Source: Catonia carolina
Lineage: Eukaryota; Arthropoda; Insecta; Hemiptera; Achilidae
Length of the DNA stretch: 64,000 nucleotides
Direction: 5' to 3'
Assembly: GCA_035578175.1 (NCBI GenBank)
Contig: JAQMRL010000008.1
Location: 65,815,041-65,879,040 of the forward strand
Position 1 is the stretch's first letter. Every line of letters starts with the position of its first letter. Both the position numbers and the translations under genes were made by a program. A model generated the notes under the pieces. It saw only the letters and a list, made by a program, of their open reading frames with translations. It was not told where the DNA came from and ran no database searches. Below are positions 22,650 through 34,795 of this stretch, one piece after another.

Positions 22650-23395
22650 AAATGGTGGTGAAGAGTTTCGCTTTAAGGAGAAGTCTAACCTATGTTGAAT
22701 TAATTGGGTTGACATTAATACGACAACGGGTAAGTCAGTCCTGTATTAATAAAATATGTCGCTGCACTAACCTGGAAGTCTCATCCGCGCTCTTTTCCCG
22801 TACAAGAATTGCTGTGTCGTCAGCATACGTCGCGGTTACCGATGTGTCCAAAATACGTTATATAAAAATGGGGACAGTATTGCTCCTTGGGGTACTCCAG
22901 TATTAATTTTGTGCAGCTCAGAGTAAGCAGTACCGTGCACGACCTTAAAAAATCTATACTCTAAATATGACTTTATAACTAAATAGTACGAGTCACTCAA
23001 AAGTTATTTCAATTCCAATAGTAGTCCATCATGCCATACTTTGTCGAATGCGGAACTGTCATGCAAGAAAATGCCAGTGGCGTACTCCTTCCTTTCTAGA
23101 CTCTCTTAAATGAAGTTTACAGCTCGCTGCAGTTGTTATGTTGTCGAGGATGAGGCGGAATGATGTTGGAGTCTTCACATTGCAACTGCAAGCGTGGAAG
23201 TAGGAGGTGTTCGAACAATTTTCCTATTGTCAGTAGGAGACTGATGGGACAGTAGGATGAAGGTAGGTAATACGGTTTTCCAGGCTTCAAGAAATGTTTA
23301 ACGATGGTAAATTTCCATTGTCCAGGAATATACGCTACACGAAGAACTGCATTGAATAATAGTACAAAAAGCGTAAGCCGTGTCTCATGTGTTAA
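22650..23395 (-). pseudogene. Jockey-clade reverse transcriptase fragment
   Basis: Minus-strand translation, with several frame changes, shows PGQWKFTIVKHFLKPGKPYY, LPSSYCPISLL, FDKVWHDGLL, INTGVPQGAILSPFLYNVF and the catalytic YADD at plus 22816-22827. Order and spacing match the jockey RT at 8161-10320, but the copy is older and broken by stops. The N-terminal endonuclease and the C-terminal tail are absent. Confidence 0.85.
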
Positions 23396-25058
23396 TATTT
23401 ATTTAGCACAAAAATAAATCCGATGACATAAATACAAAATTATGAAAAACAGACCATCTATTTTTGGCCTTCACGATAAAATTAAGTTATACCTCGAGGG
23501 TATACCTCGTATTAATCATTTTGTACTTTGTTAAGTTATAAATTAATTAGAGTTGAGATTGAAGGAATTAAATTTACCAACTCATGTCCCAGTTTTCATT
23601 TATACATTAAATAGTGTTAAGTTATTACACTGGATGTATGATAGTCTATTTTGTATTGTCATTTGTGTAGTCATCTCATAATTGGGTATTTAATTAAAAA
23701 ACAAGTACCGGAAATTGTTTTGTTGAGGGTTGTATTAATTAAACAAAATGTTATTTGTTTACTTTTATAATATAATTAAATAATAAGAAGATATTTCATG
23801 GTCTTTCATTTTATGTTTTTTATTTTATTGTTCATTACGCTTTTCTTTTCCATCGTTATTTCTTTTGCTATTGCAATACTAGAATAAGAATGAAGGTTGT
23901 AATTTTTCCACATCACGTTAAAGCAGTTCATTTTGGGTCAGATTTATTGGCCGGTCGCGAACCCAACTACCCTTGACTAAACGTACTCCAGCACGAATCT
24001 CACAAGCAATAGTTAGGTGTAAGTGGTACTCGGCAGCGAGTATGAAACAAGCCAACTAGGTAAAGAAGTAGTCTTACGATTGGTCCATTCTTTCAAATAC
24101 TAACCTGCTAGTCCATGTCTTCCTCATTCGAAATACCGTACAACGAGTAGTATTTTATTTCCAAAAGATTAAAACTTTTTACATTAAGAAAAGCATCATT
24201 ATCTCTTCCTGTACTAACAGAGCACCGTTTTTTTTCTTTCTTTTTCATCTTATCCATTCCTTCATTCTCCTTTTCTTCTCACAACTCCAATAACGTTAAC
24301 TGCCCGTAACTTGCCTCCACTAACACCGACAGTGTATACACCTTTTATTCTTTTCTACCTAGCCTTATTAACAACGTCTATAAATATAAAGGAACGGAAA
24401 TCATGCATAAAAGAATAAGAAACTGGAATCGACTTCTCGCCCCGAACTGACTTCTTTCTATAAAAAGTTAAATTAAAAAGTTGCCCCTTGCTGCCAGCCA
24501 ACAGTCGTAATGTATTCTTTTATCATTTTTTCTTTTTCTTCGCGTTTTATTCTTTTTCTTCTCCTTTTCAGATGAATGATGGGTAGACCAACATGCTGCC
24601 GCTATTTTTTTTAAATTACTGAAGAGAAAAAATATTAAAAAAGTAACTGAAAAATAAGTAAATAATATTAAAGTTTTATATAAATTATCTTTTATAATGT
24701 TCAAGTTATACTTGGTAATGTACTATCGTACGATCTTTTTTAATTTCCTCCTAAAACTTTTGGCTCTAAGAAATGTTCATTCTTTACTTTAAAATATTAC
24801 CATTTTCTTTTGTCCTTTAAGTAGCATTGTTTCAGATATCAGCGGGTTAACTGCAAAGTTATCTAAAGAATTTCGAAAATACTGTTTTTGGCCATTGCGT
24901 ATGACTGTTGTGCAGATATTTGATACAAGTTTACTATCAGTCAATTTTTTTAGGCAATTTCGTCGTATATTATTATTTATTAGGCAATTATTTTTTGTCA
25001 AAAATATTTTTTATAAAATATTGGCAGGGCGGTTTGCTACCTTCTAGTCTCTCTCTAC
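23396..25058. other. AT-rich DNA, no gene seen
   Basis: No recognisable ORF or shared repeat. Confidence 0.5.
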
Positions 25059-25446
25059 GCCTATAACGGGTAGGTGGAGTGTTCAAATAATTATACTCGA
25101 TCTGCTGGTTCCAGGCCTACAAAAATTAGTTCTGTTTTTTATCACATAGTCAGCCAGTTATATGACAGAACTATTTAAGAACAGAAGAGGTAGAGGTGTG
25201 AACGACACTACACAGAGTTATCTTCTCTAAGAGTAATGAATTTTATTATACAGCCAAACCCTATGGTGAATGAAGTGAAGGTGTCATTTGCAGAATGGAA
25301 AGTAGGTGCTTTTCGGAGGGCCTGGCATGCTGATAAGCATTTTTTTCCACTCATTAAGGAAGGCAATAGTAAACCACCTCATTCCTCGTTTTACTTAGTA
25401 AAAACTCAAAGGTTCAAACCAGCCTTTCGGCTGTTGACCAAAACAA
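25059..25446 (+). repeat. R-A repeat, copy 4 (frame open)
   Basis: It begins gcctataacgggtagg. The frame from ATG 25236 is open for 72 codons: MNFIIQPNPMVNEVKVSFAE, then GNSKPPHSSFYLV. It is clearly homologous to the frames in copies 2 and 6. No known domain. Confidence 0.85.
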
Positions 25447-25861
25447 CCAATTAATTTTTCTTATATAGAACGTTTTTTAGATTCTATTGTGTTCCTTCAG
25501 GCTCTATTATCTATTCTTTATGTATGTAGATGTTCTTTGTTCTCCTCGAAACCTCTATAAATTGCTCTTATTAAAGCCACTAGTTTATTGTGGATAGGTA
25601 TAAGCCAGTCAGCAATGTGAGAAGGCAGCGTTTGAAAAGGAGGAACCGATTTTGGGTTTCACTTATTGAAATAGGTTCGTTAGTGACAGCAAATATTTTC
25701 CACTAGTGTTAAAATCTGTATACAACTGTAAGTAAAGAATTAATTATTTATTTTAGTGTAAATTATTTCTTTTTAGTTAAGTTTAGTTTTAAGTTTTAAA
25801 TTAGTAATAAGTTTATTCTGAATTTTTTTATAATACAGCAAATCTTCATCTTCTTCTTTTT
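25447..25861. other. Possible LTR-like tract, no gene
   Basis: The AT-rich stretch 25560-25850 loosely resembles 31400-31690 (aagaattaattatttatttt and similar). The resemblance may be compositional only. Confidence 0.3.
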
Positions 25862-26420
25862 TCAAGGCTTAGGCCGTCGCCTGTTCCGAACTCACAAACT
25901 TGAAACTCAGCTTATATCCATGTTTTCCGAGGTCGTCCCACATCTCTCCGTCCAACTGGTGCATAACGGTGTACTTGGTGGGGTATTCTGTGGTTCGGTA
26001 TTCTGTCCAGGTGTCCCCTTCATCACCCGCGATACCCCTCAATCTTCTCATTCAGACAGTAGACTTGGAGCTCCTTTCTTACAGGTATATCCATAATCCG
26101 CACCCTATCTAATCTCGAGCATCCCTTAACTCTGCGCAGGAATCTCATCTCCACTGCTTAGATCCTTTGTACATTCTTTGTCGTGATCACCCATGCTTCA
26201 ATCCCATACATTATTATCGGAGTTGCCATCATTTTGTAAAACTTAATCTTTGTGTTAGGTCTGGGCCTGTTGTTTAATGTCCTATTGATTGTGCCACAAA
26301 TCCTTTGAAACTTACTTATCTTACGCTTTATGTATAAATCCAGTCTACTCCTACGTCACATCCCAAGTAACTAAAACTGGACACCTGCTCCACTACCACA
26401 TCAAAATCTTCATTGACTAA
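25862..26420 (-). pseudogene. Endonuclease/reverse transcriptase C-terminal fragment
   Basis: The minus strand reads VEQVSSFSYLGCDV, KISKFQRICGTINRTL, MYGIEAWVITTKN, AVEMRFLRRVKGCSRLDRV, and then RGHLDRIPNHRIP and GRRDVGRPRKTW. It is the tail of an insect non-LTR polyprotein with at least three frame changes and stops. The open frames called on either strand here are by-products. Confidence 0.85.
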
Positions 26421-26689
26421 TTATTACGCAGACTAATAAGCAAATAAGTTTGCTTTTTACGTGACATGGTCAAAGAAAACCTCCTATTAGAGGAGCTTCG
26501 TAAATTTATTTCAGGTATTGTATTTTCATATTAATATAAGCCCTTAGGGTGTATTTGTTTCTGGCACCATACATTCTGTAAATCATGTATAGAATAATTT
26601 GAAGAAATAAAACTTCACAAACATGTTTTTGTGCTGCATATTACTAATTTTTTTTAAATTAAATTCTGAATAAAGGTTATTTGAGCATT

Positions 26690-27150
26690 TTACCCTCATC
26701 CCCTAAATTCATGATAGGGGTGAATATCAGTGTGTAGTTCCAGAGATCATAATATAGATGTACTTTGGCCAATTTACTGTAATTGGTGCCAAATCGAAGA
26801 AAATATATCATTCTAAAGCATTATGTAGGCTTATGGTTGAAGTATTTCTTCCCTCTATACTCATTTAAATTTTTCTTTTTTAATGTTTCTTTAACAGTAA
26901 AAATTTTGATCAACAAAGAAACGAAGTTAAAAATAATTTTTTTAAACGTTTAAAACACGGAATTACCTTGTTTTACTAGAGGCCATACGGAATAATATTC
27001 CGAGTAGTTTAAAAACAATTCTTCGTGGTTAGTTTAAAATTAAATGTTATGATTTCTGAAAATGATAATGTGTCTCAATTCTTGACAAACATAGAAAAAT
27101 TTAGAATCGAGAAAGTTCTTAAAAGAATTTGTTAAATTTTCTATGCTATG
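26690..27150 (+). repeat. R-F repeat, copy 1
   Basis: Collinear with 53590-54070: agatgtact(t/a)tggccaattt, ttttgatcaa, ctcaattcttga and other blocks in the same order and orientation. Diverged, AT-rich, non-coding. Class unknown. Confidence 0.55.
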
Positions 27151-28173
27151 ACATGACCTTCATATTTATTTATTAATGAAAAAGACATTTTATTAATAAA
27201 ATTAATATACTATTTTTTTTAATTGTGTGATTCACAAAAATACGAATATATTTTTGAAATTAAATTAATTTTTATAGGTAGACTTTCTAATTATTGCTTT
27301 AAATTTTACCCATTATTCTCGTAATATTCTATCTGAACTTCTGTTTTCTCTTTAATAAACAGGCTTTGATTTTTTCTAATTTTTTGCCTCTAAACATTTT
27401 TGTGTTCTATGTTCTATATTCCATAATAAAAATATTTCTTAATTTGAGCTTTTCAATACTTATGGCAGTTTACTTACTTTTATAAATTGAACTTATAAAT
27501 ATTTTGTATTTTAATTGATTAAACCAAACAATAATTTTACAACGGACTGTCGTGCGTGATAATGAAGTCAGTTCTTGTTGTTTGGTTTTTAAAAATAATC
27601 TTTTAATAGAGGTAAATAAATAAGATATTCATGTTCATATTGGAGTTGATAAAACTTGCATTCTATTACATTTTTCTTCTTTTTTTTGAATAACCTTTAT
27701 CGAATAGTATCGTTCAAGAAAGACAGAACACAAAGTTAAAGAAATAAATTGGAAAAATACTTTCTTTATTTAAAATTGGATGAAAGGAATTAAATGAAGA
27801 GTGAGTGATAGTGAAAGAAAATGAGTAAGAAAGAGAGGTAGCGTGACGAACAGAAGCGAGCGAAAGTTAGGGGCTTCTATCTATCACGTGTCGTAAAGTG
27901 AAGAAAACGTTGATGAAAAAAATTGTTAAAAGGTATTTCGTGAAAGACAGAAAAATAATTAAGTATTATTTTATTGGTTCAGGAGAAAAACGACGATAGA
28001 AACCTTTTGAAATTGAAATTTCAATAAAGTTTTCTTGGCAATATTAAAAATATAGTAGGGTTCTTAAAAGCACACGGAAGAAAATAAGATTGAAACATTT
28101 TTGTTTGTTTTCATTTTATTTTATTTTTTTATTTTTCTTATATCAAAATATGTATGACGTACCAATTTTTATA

Positions 28174-28207
<34 letters not shown>

Positions 28208-28625
28208 CTGTGTAAACGAGGGTGGAAAAATATTTTCATAAGTTTTTCATGTATCACTTACCTCCCCATTTCAATTACCATCCTTATATTGTACTTTTCA
28301 TTTTACCCCTTCTTTCGTTTTATTTCCTTTCAATCCTTAACCCTTATACCTTTGCCCATCTCCTATACGTAATCATCAAGTACCTGTCATTTTTTTTACA
28401 AAAATGAATTTTTAAATTTTATTATTTTCATCTGAAAAATAATGTAGCCTAACATGCTTCTGTTATACGTTTTGTCCTTTTTAAATGTGGACATTTTTAT
28501 AATTGTCATCTATCATTTTCCTTTGTTCGTCCATGATATCCAGATGTCAGAAACTACAAGAGATAGCAACAACAGTTTGCGGATTCATAATCTACACAAA
28601 AATTAATGAGCCTGGATTGAGTTTA
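27151..28625. repeat. AT-rich spacer with ATT microsatellite
   Basis: 28174-28207 is an AAT/ATT trinucleotide run. Otherwise no coding or shared repeat was noticed. Confidence 0.6.
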
Positions 28626-28949
28626 AAGTTCCGGTTTCAACTGAAAGTGGCCCAAAATCGAAGGTCAAGAAATTATAGTCAGAATTTGGAAACAAAAATA
28701 GTGTCATTGGATTTCTCTTAAAGAGTAGATACAGAAATCATTAGTTTTGAAGTTCCGGTTTTTAACTGGAAGTGGCTCGAAACATGAAGTCAAGAAATCA
28801 AAATCGGAATTTGGAAACAAAAATAGTGTTATTCGATTTCTCTTAAAAAGTAGATACAGAAATCAATGGGTTTGAAGTTCCAGTTTCGACCGAAAGTGGC
28901 CCAAAACAAAAAGTCAAGAAATCAAAATCGAAATTTGGAAACGCATGAA
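28626..28949. repeat. Tandem repeat, about 124-bp unit, 2.6 copies
   Basis: The unit start aagttcc(g/a)gttt recurs at 28626, 28750 and 28875. Each unit contains gaaagtgg-type and caagaaat-type blocks and atttggaaac; the full ones contain agtagatacagaaatca. The third unit stops after about 75 bp at ggaaacgcatgaag. Divergence between units suggests an old array. Confidence 0.9.
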
Positions 28950-30371
28950 GGGAAGCCGTTTCCCAGGATTGGCAATGAATTAATTGGGTTAAAATAAACC
29001 TTAGCGAAAGAAGGCGTAATGTTATAAAAGTTACAGTTTTGAGGAAAATGCGATAAAAAATTTAAGGCTCCTAACTTTTTGTGAGTTTGTTGATTGATTT
29101 TATTTTGGTACCTACTTATTGTCCCTTCACGAAAAATTATATATGAATTTAAAAATTCTTCAAATTTTACTCTTCAACATTATTCTTCTACATCAGTTTT
29201 CTTATAAATTTCCCCTGCATGTAACTCCTTCATCCACAAAAGTTCTGTTTCCTTTGAGAATGGATGAACAGTAGGCTATTTTAATAATAAAAGAAAGTTT
29301 TTTGTTAGAGAATCTTTTAAAGGAATTACAACTTTTATTAATGACGTTTAATGTGTATTATTAGAGTTAACTGTTACTCTAAAATGATAATGTCTTCTAT
29401 TCTAGAGGAACGAGGTGATCTTTACCCCTTTATTCAATACAAAATTATAATGTACATGCCTTCTTGATCCTTTATTATTTCTTTAAGCTGTTGAAATAGA
29501 GCATTCTATGCTACCTAAGTAACTAAATACGCATGTCATAATTATTCATCAATCACGTAAACTACGTTTTAAGAAAATGTCACATAGCACTTTCATCCAC
29601 TCAGCTCTTCAATTATAAACCGAATGGTCGAAGGGGTGTTGGTTGTCCGAGCGGGTGGTTTACGGAACAGACTGTACTGCCATGAAGTGAAGAAGAATCT
29701 CAAAAAACGGAAGCACGAGGGAGAAAATAAAGAAAATGTTAAGGTAAACCAGAAAATCAATAAGGAAACCTAACTCAGTATTACGGGATAAATACATCAC
29801 TAAAAAAACAAAATGAGGATATTCAACACAATAATACGCAGCATAAATACTTATGACGATGAGAGTTGAGAGGTAACTACATTAAATAGGTGTAAGTTTA
29901 ATGTGAACGATAAATTGTGAAAATTTATCGTATTACTGTTAGGGTTAAAATTATGAAGTTAAAAGTTCTTGTCTTTTTTCCTCCTAATTTCATTTTCTTA
30001 CTTGTTTCCAAAATGTGAAATGACCCCCTTAAAATGGTTTACCAATCTTCATTCTTTTTTTATAGTTGAGATATCACATTTAAATCATCTATATATTTTC
30101 AATGAAAGTCACAAAACTGTTTACCTTTTCACTCGTTCAAAATGATAGTAAGTACATTGTTTTTTACTTGGGCACACAACTATTCCAGTTCAGCAAAATT
30201 AGGTGTCTGATTGTATTGCACAATATATAAATCTTTTATTAAATACTGTAGAATACTTGATGCTTCTTTACTAGTAGATTTAGAATAATTTATTGTGTTT
30301 TATTGGAATCGATTATGTTTTTTATCCTTCGATAAGATTTTATGACATTAGATTTTATGAGGAGAGCTGGA
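28950..30371. other. AT-rich DNA, no gene seen
   Basis: No recognisable coding sequence or shared repeat. Confidence 0.45.
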
Positions 30372-30838
30372 AGTTGGTCGCTAAATTTTTGGAGAGGGTG
30401 ATTGGGAGACTGCGGAGAAAGGAGACATCTGGAAATCAGTGGGATTGCCATCTCCCACAATAAACCAATCCTATCCCACTCTCATAGAGTAGGCACATTT
30501 CTTTTCTGAGCTGGTGATGAAAGAGATGAATGAAAGTGAGAGAGTGAGTGTTGGTCAGTGACAGAGAGAGGGGAAATAGACTACGGTTCCCTTCCACGCC
30601 CCGCTGACAGTATGTACATTTTTAACCCGAAATTTCCCTTGTAGTATTATATAAACAGTTCCGAAGGAGGTGGAGAGTTCTTTGCTGATGTCGGATCAAG
30701 TGGCCAGGCGGCGGGTTTTTGGTTGATAGGCGGTTCAGCCTCCTTGGGGCTGGACGAGGACGCCTCAATTAAGTCTAACACTACTTCCTCATCGTGAGAG
30801 AGTGAACATGAGTTTTCCTCACCGCCTCGGATAAAAAA
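30372..30838 (+). repeat. R-D promoter-like repeat, copy 1
   Basis: Aligns over about 460 bp with the minus strand of 35990-36466. It contains a CCAAT motif (aaaccaatcc, near 30465), gaagggaacc, a TATA box TATATAAA at 30648-30655, and a G+C-rich downstream part with ggctggacgaggacgcc. It breaks off at ccgcctcgg, where copy 2 goes on to a histone-type hairpin. No intact ORF follows. Confidence 0.8.
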
Positions 30839-30884
30839 AAGATTTTATGGTTATTTATAAAAGCGCCTGGTCTTTTAAGAGTTA

Positions 30885-31374
30885 GTGTGCCGAACAAATC
30901 ACGGACGGATGCAGTCACGGGCCATTGTGGTCCGGAGAAATTTCCGAACATTTGCGGTCAGGTGAATCCTTTACAACCTAATAAGATCCACCTTCGATAC
31001 AACTGGAAGATTTATTTGGACTTTTGCGGATATCTTATCGTGTACAACGCTGTGAGCTGGTACAACAGGTTTACTAATATTCTTGAGAATCACCATCCGA
31101 AAGTGGTTTATCTTATTACACTCTTCAAGAACGAAGCTGAATGTAAAAGACGAAGTCGTTAAGACTGATTTTAAACGCGCCAAAATAATTGTATTATTTT
31201 GCCAGTTCACAACCTGGAGAAAGTGTGATGGTAATCAGTGACCGCAAAAGTCCGAATAAATCTTTAATTTATATCAAAGATGGATCTTAATAGGTAGTAA
31301 AGGGATCGCCTGACCGCAAATGTTTGGAAATTTCTACCGACCGCAATGGTTCGTAACCGCATCTTTCCGGACAC
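30885..31374. mobile_element. Foldback element with about 150-bp inverted arms
   Basis: The left arm (30885-31040) and the reverse complement of the right arm (31215-31374) align nearly end to end. Shared blocks are gtgt-ccg, gaaatttcc, aacatttgcggtcagg, taagatcca and cttttgcgg. About 175 bp of unique DNA separates the arms. Such long terminal inverted repeats without transposase mark a non-autonomous foldback or MITE-type DNA transposon. The 91-codon ORF inside is unlikely to be real. Target-site duplication not evident. Confidence 0.85.
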
Positions 31375-32730
31375 CTTTTGAACAGTGGTGTAGTTGTTAA
31401 AAAATGGTGCGTGCGTCACGTTTAGAAGCAGTTTCTTTGTGATAGTCAGCGTACAATTGTTATCTGTTAATAAGAATTAATTATTTATTTGATTGTAAAT
31501 GCCCATTTTTCGTTCTAGTTTAAGTTTAAACTAAACTTAAAATTAATGGTGTTGATTGTTTTACAACATTTTGTAATTAAGTCATTAATTATGTCATTTA
31601 TTGTCATTTTCTACTTGGATAACTGTAATTTCTTATGTATGTTAATTTGTTAATAAATACTTGTAAGTTTAAGAGAAGTTTTGTTATTTATAACTAGCTA
31701 GATCCTGAAAGTACTCGGAGTAAACATCACAATACGTTGTTATAACAAACTAAAACATTAAGTAATTGAATTTTTATTCTTATTTCAATAAATAAATTAA
31801 AAGAAATATAAAGAACTAACCTTGGATAAATTTAAAACGGTATTTACACAAATGGATCATAAAATAATTAATTTTTTTTAAAACAAAGACTTAATAATAT
31901 TTTCCCTTTAACGTAATTAATTACTTTTTCCAACGTTATATAAATAAATGTTTAGATACCACAGATCCAAGCAATAAACCCACGCAAAGTTCTGTAACAT
32001 TGTTCTATTTGCGTTTAGTAATTAATATTTGAAAATAGAATATAGAATTTACAATTATCAAACATTATATTTTATAAAGTTACAATAATAATTATTAGTA
32101 TTATTTAATTAAATATTCATACCTGATATTTCCATCAAAAATATTTATTTAACAAAGTATAATTAAATATTCTGAATTTATGTGATTATAAATAAAAGAG
32201 CCTTCGTTAAAATTTCATGGAAAGTAATATTAAATTGTTTTTCAGCGAATATCCAACAGCTTTAAAATCTCTTTGTTAATAAACCAATGATTCAATTATC
32301 AAATTCAGTACCCGTTATAACGGCCGTTATTTTAGATCATTTTTAAACAACAATTATAAATCCATTTTATAAACACTCTTGGAAAATGGTTCGTAATCCA
32401 TTTAAAACTGGAATTTATATCTTAACATCCTTTTCTATATTCAATATCGGATACAAATAATAGTTAACTTTAATACCAAATACCATTCATTTAAATTTGG
32501 ATACGTAAATTTCCATTTCCGATATTATTTACATCGGGTATCACTAACTGGTCGTTTTATAGAATTAAGTGGATTTAAAATAGCGGTGTACTATAATCCC
32601 AATTTTGTAATTCTTTTTTTAATTAACGAGTTTCAAGCGACCGCTAATAATTTTCGATTATAAATTACGGTTGTCTTTATAATATATTAGTACTATTCTT
32701 ATATCTGCTAAAATTTTAATAAATTGTAAC
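31375..32730. other. AT-rich DNA, no gene seen
   Basis: 31400-31690 has some LTR-like features (AATAAA then a TTGTAAGTTT-type end) but no partner. Confidence 0.4.
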
Positions 32731-33413
32731 ACCTAACCCTAGGTTCATTCGGAATATGGGTTTAATAAATAATAAAAAATCTGGTGTGAAACACACACAA
32801 CTTTCTCTTTCCAATGCAAATAATTTACAATATAACCCAACATTACTAATAAAACATTAGGAATAAACAAAAAACTACCCTCAAAAAACATAGGTAACCT
32901 TATTTTAATCTTGAGTGAATGATTCAATATGAAATGCATACTAAGGCTTAAATTTTAAAAAAATCTATTTTTACATAATTTCGTGAGAAAAAAAAACAGA
33001 AAAACGCAAATTATCGCTAAACTAAGCGTTATACAAACAAATGTTTGAAATAAACGTTGTAGGTTTTTAAATTTTCTGCAACTTTTGTTGTATACACTTT
33101 TGCGGTAAAATGTAAATGTAAAGCCGCAATCTTAAAAAAATAATTTTTTACGAGAAAACAGCCTTTTTAAGAATTTCAGCAGACATGATGTCTAACCTAT
33201 CTTGTAGAGCATAAAAAATTTAGTGAGGCGATTTTAAAAAAACTGTAGGAGCCGTTTTTGAAAAAATCGTAAAAAAGTGAAAAATGACACGAATAAACTA
33301 CTACTTGCGGTTGACCAATTTTGATGAAAATGTTTAAGTCGGGTTTGCTAGTAGTATCTAACTTAAGTTTTAAGTTTCAAGCTAGTACGATGTTCTGTTC
33401 TTGAGATATTTTG

Positions 33414-33460
<47 letters not shown>

Positions 33461-33594
33461 ACACCAATTGCTAAAAACATGTTTTTTTGTTTCAGGGGGT
33501 CTGAAAACGCGTAGATCCGGTGGAAACTCGATTTTGAAAAATCGACATGAAAACAATACATTCTTATAGCTACTACAGACAAGGGAAAGTAAAA
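32731..33594 (-). repeat. R-B repeat, copy 2, with (AC)n
   Basis: Reverse-strand copy from aagggaaagtaaaa (33580-33594) to tgtttcacaccag. The internal microsatellite is expanded to about 50 bp of AC (33416-33466), at the same internal place as the short TG run in copy 1. A block between the aaggctta and ttcattc parts is deleted relative to copy 1. Confidence 0.85.
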
Positions 33595-34359
33595 TATTAT
33601 TACAATTACCTATCGATTAATAGTTAGATACAAAATGATTTAACTTAGCCTACTAACAAATATTACTGTTAGATTGCATAAAATAATTCAATTACAAATT
33701 TAAGCTTAAACCAACTTGACTACACTACGTAAAATCAAAGATGAAGCCTGTATTTGTCTCATCAAGTAAAAAACATAAATCTGAAAAAAAAATAAAAACT
33801 GAAATTTTCATTCCCTTAATAATTAAAGGGATACATCGTTCGTTCTAACTCTTTACGTCCATCGGGAACGAAAATAAAAATTTTTTAAACGCTCTAATTC
33901 CTTTACCCTTTGCACTAAAACGCTGAATTTTACCTGACATTAATAAGAAAAACATGCAGGAACACTCCTCTAAAACACCGTATTTTTCCTCTTAAAATTG
34001 ATCCTGCTACAACAAAAATTGATCAATTCTCAAAAATCAATCAATTCAATTAATTCTATTGATTGATTCGCAAAAGTTGATCGTGTTCTCAAACATGGAC
34101 TAAGTGAAAAATGCGCTAAAAACACAGGTATAAACATATTATGTTTTCAAATTGTTTGTAAATACCTAATACACTCCCGTGTTTCGTAATTTATACGAAT
34201 AAAAATAACAATAAACCAAGTTTTAAAACGGGCCGTACCAGAAATTTTATGTTTTTTCCTTGGTGAGATACGCAGTTCCAAACACAGGCTTCATATTTCA
34301 TTTTACATAACAATAGATTTACTGTTCTTAAGAACAAAAACGATTACTTGTCCACAAAC
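33595..34359. other. AT-rich DNA, no gene seen
   Basis: No coding signal. A cluster of ttgatc/aattga motifs near 34000-34080 looks like a small degenerate repeat. Confidence 0.4.
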
Positions 34360-34508
34360 ACTTACTACCACACGCACACATAATTAACGTAACTCACTAT
34401 TTCGAACGCCCAAACACACACATTCGTTCCATTCACAAATTCATTATTAATTGACCTCACTACAAAGGTGCTAACTGTTTTTATATCTGCAGTCTGATAG
34501 TTAATCTA
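34360..34508 (-). repeat. R-G repeat, copy 2
   Basis: Reverse complement shares gattaactatcagac, a TATA-like atataaaa, cctttgtagtgag and tggtagtaagtg with 18655-18860. It abuts a SINE-2 copy. Confidence 0.6.
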
Positions 34509-34514
34509 GACCCT

Positions 34515-34795
34515 TCGAACACTTGCGAGATTAAAATGATATGTATGACGCATAAATCAGGTGTAGTTTTGAAGAGACTCAAGCCGACCATTTCCGAGAG
34601 AGTATGGTTAATTGAACACCAATCTTTGTAATGAACTGGTAAACACTTTATATTATTCAAATCCGATAAAAGTAATTAACATTTTACTAGGATTTGAACC
34701 ACGGGTCATTCGTTTCCGAAAATCAGCTGTTGAACGGCTGACGTTTGGCGAAGACTATACCGCTACTATAAGACTATACCAACCCGGTAAATATT
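34515..34795 (-). repeat. tRNA-derived SINE-2, copy A
   Basis: The minus strand has a B box, TGGTTCAAATCC (plus 34690-34701). It then carries the SINE-2 body: atcggatttgaata, accatactctctc, aatggtcggc and actacacctga. These are shared with 43182-43440. The head upstream of the B box (plus 34702-34795) is longer here than in copy B. Confidence 0.75.

Noticed and set aside
28626..28949. CRISPR-like array
   Set aside because: The repeated unit is about 124 bp with diverged copies and no spacer structure, and this is eukaryotic DNA.
30887..31162. 91-codon ORF
   Set aside because: It lies inside the foldback element and spans an arm into the unique centre; no known domain.
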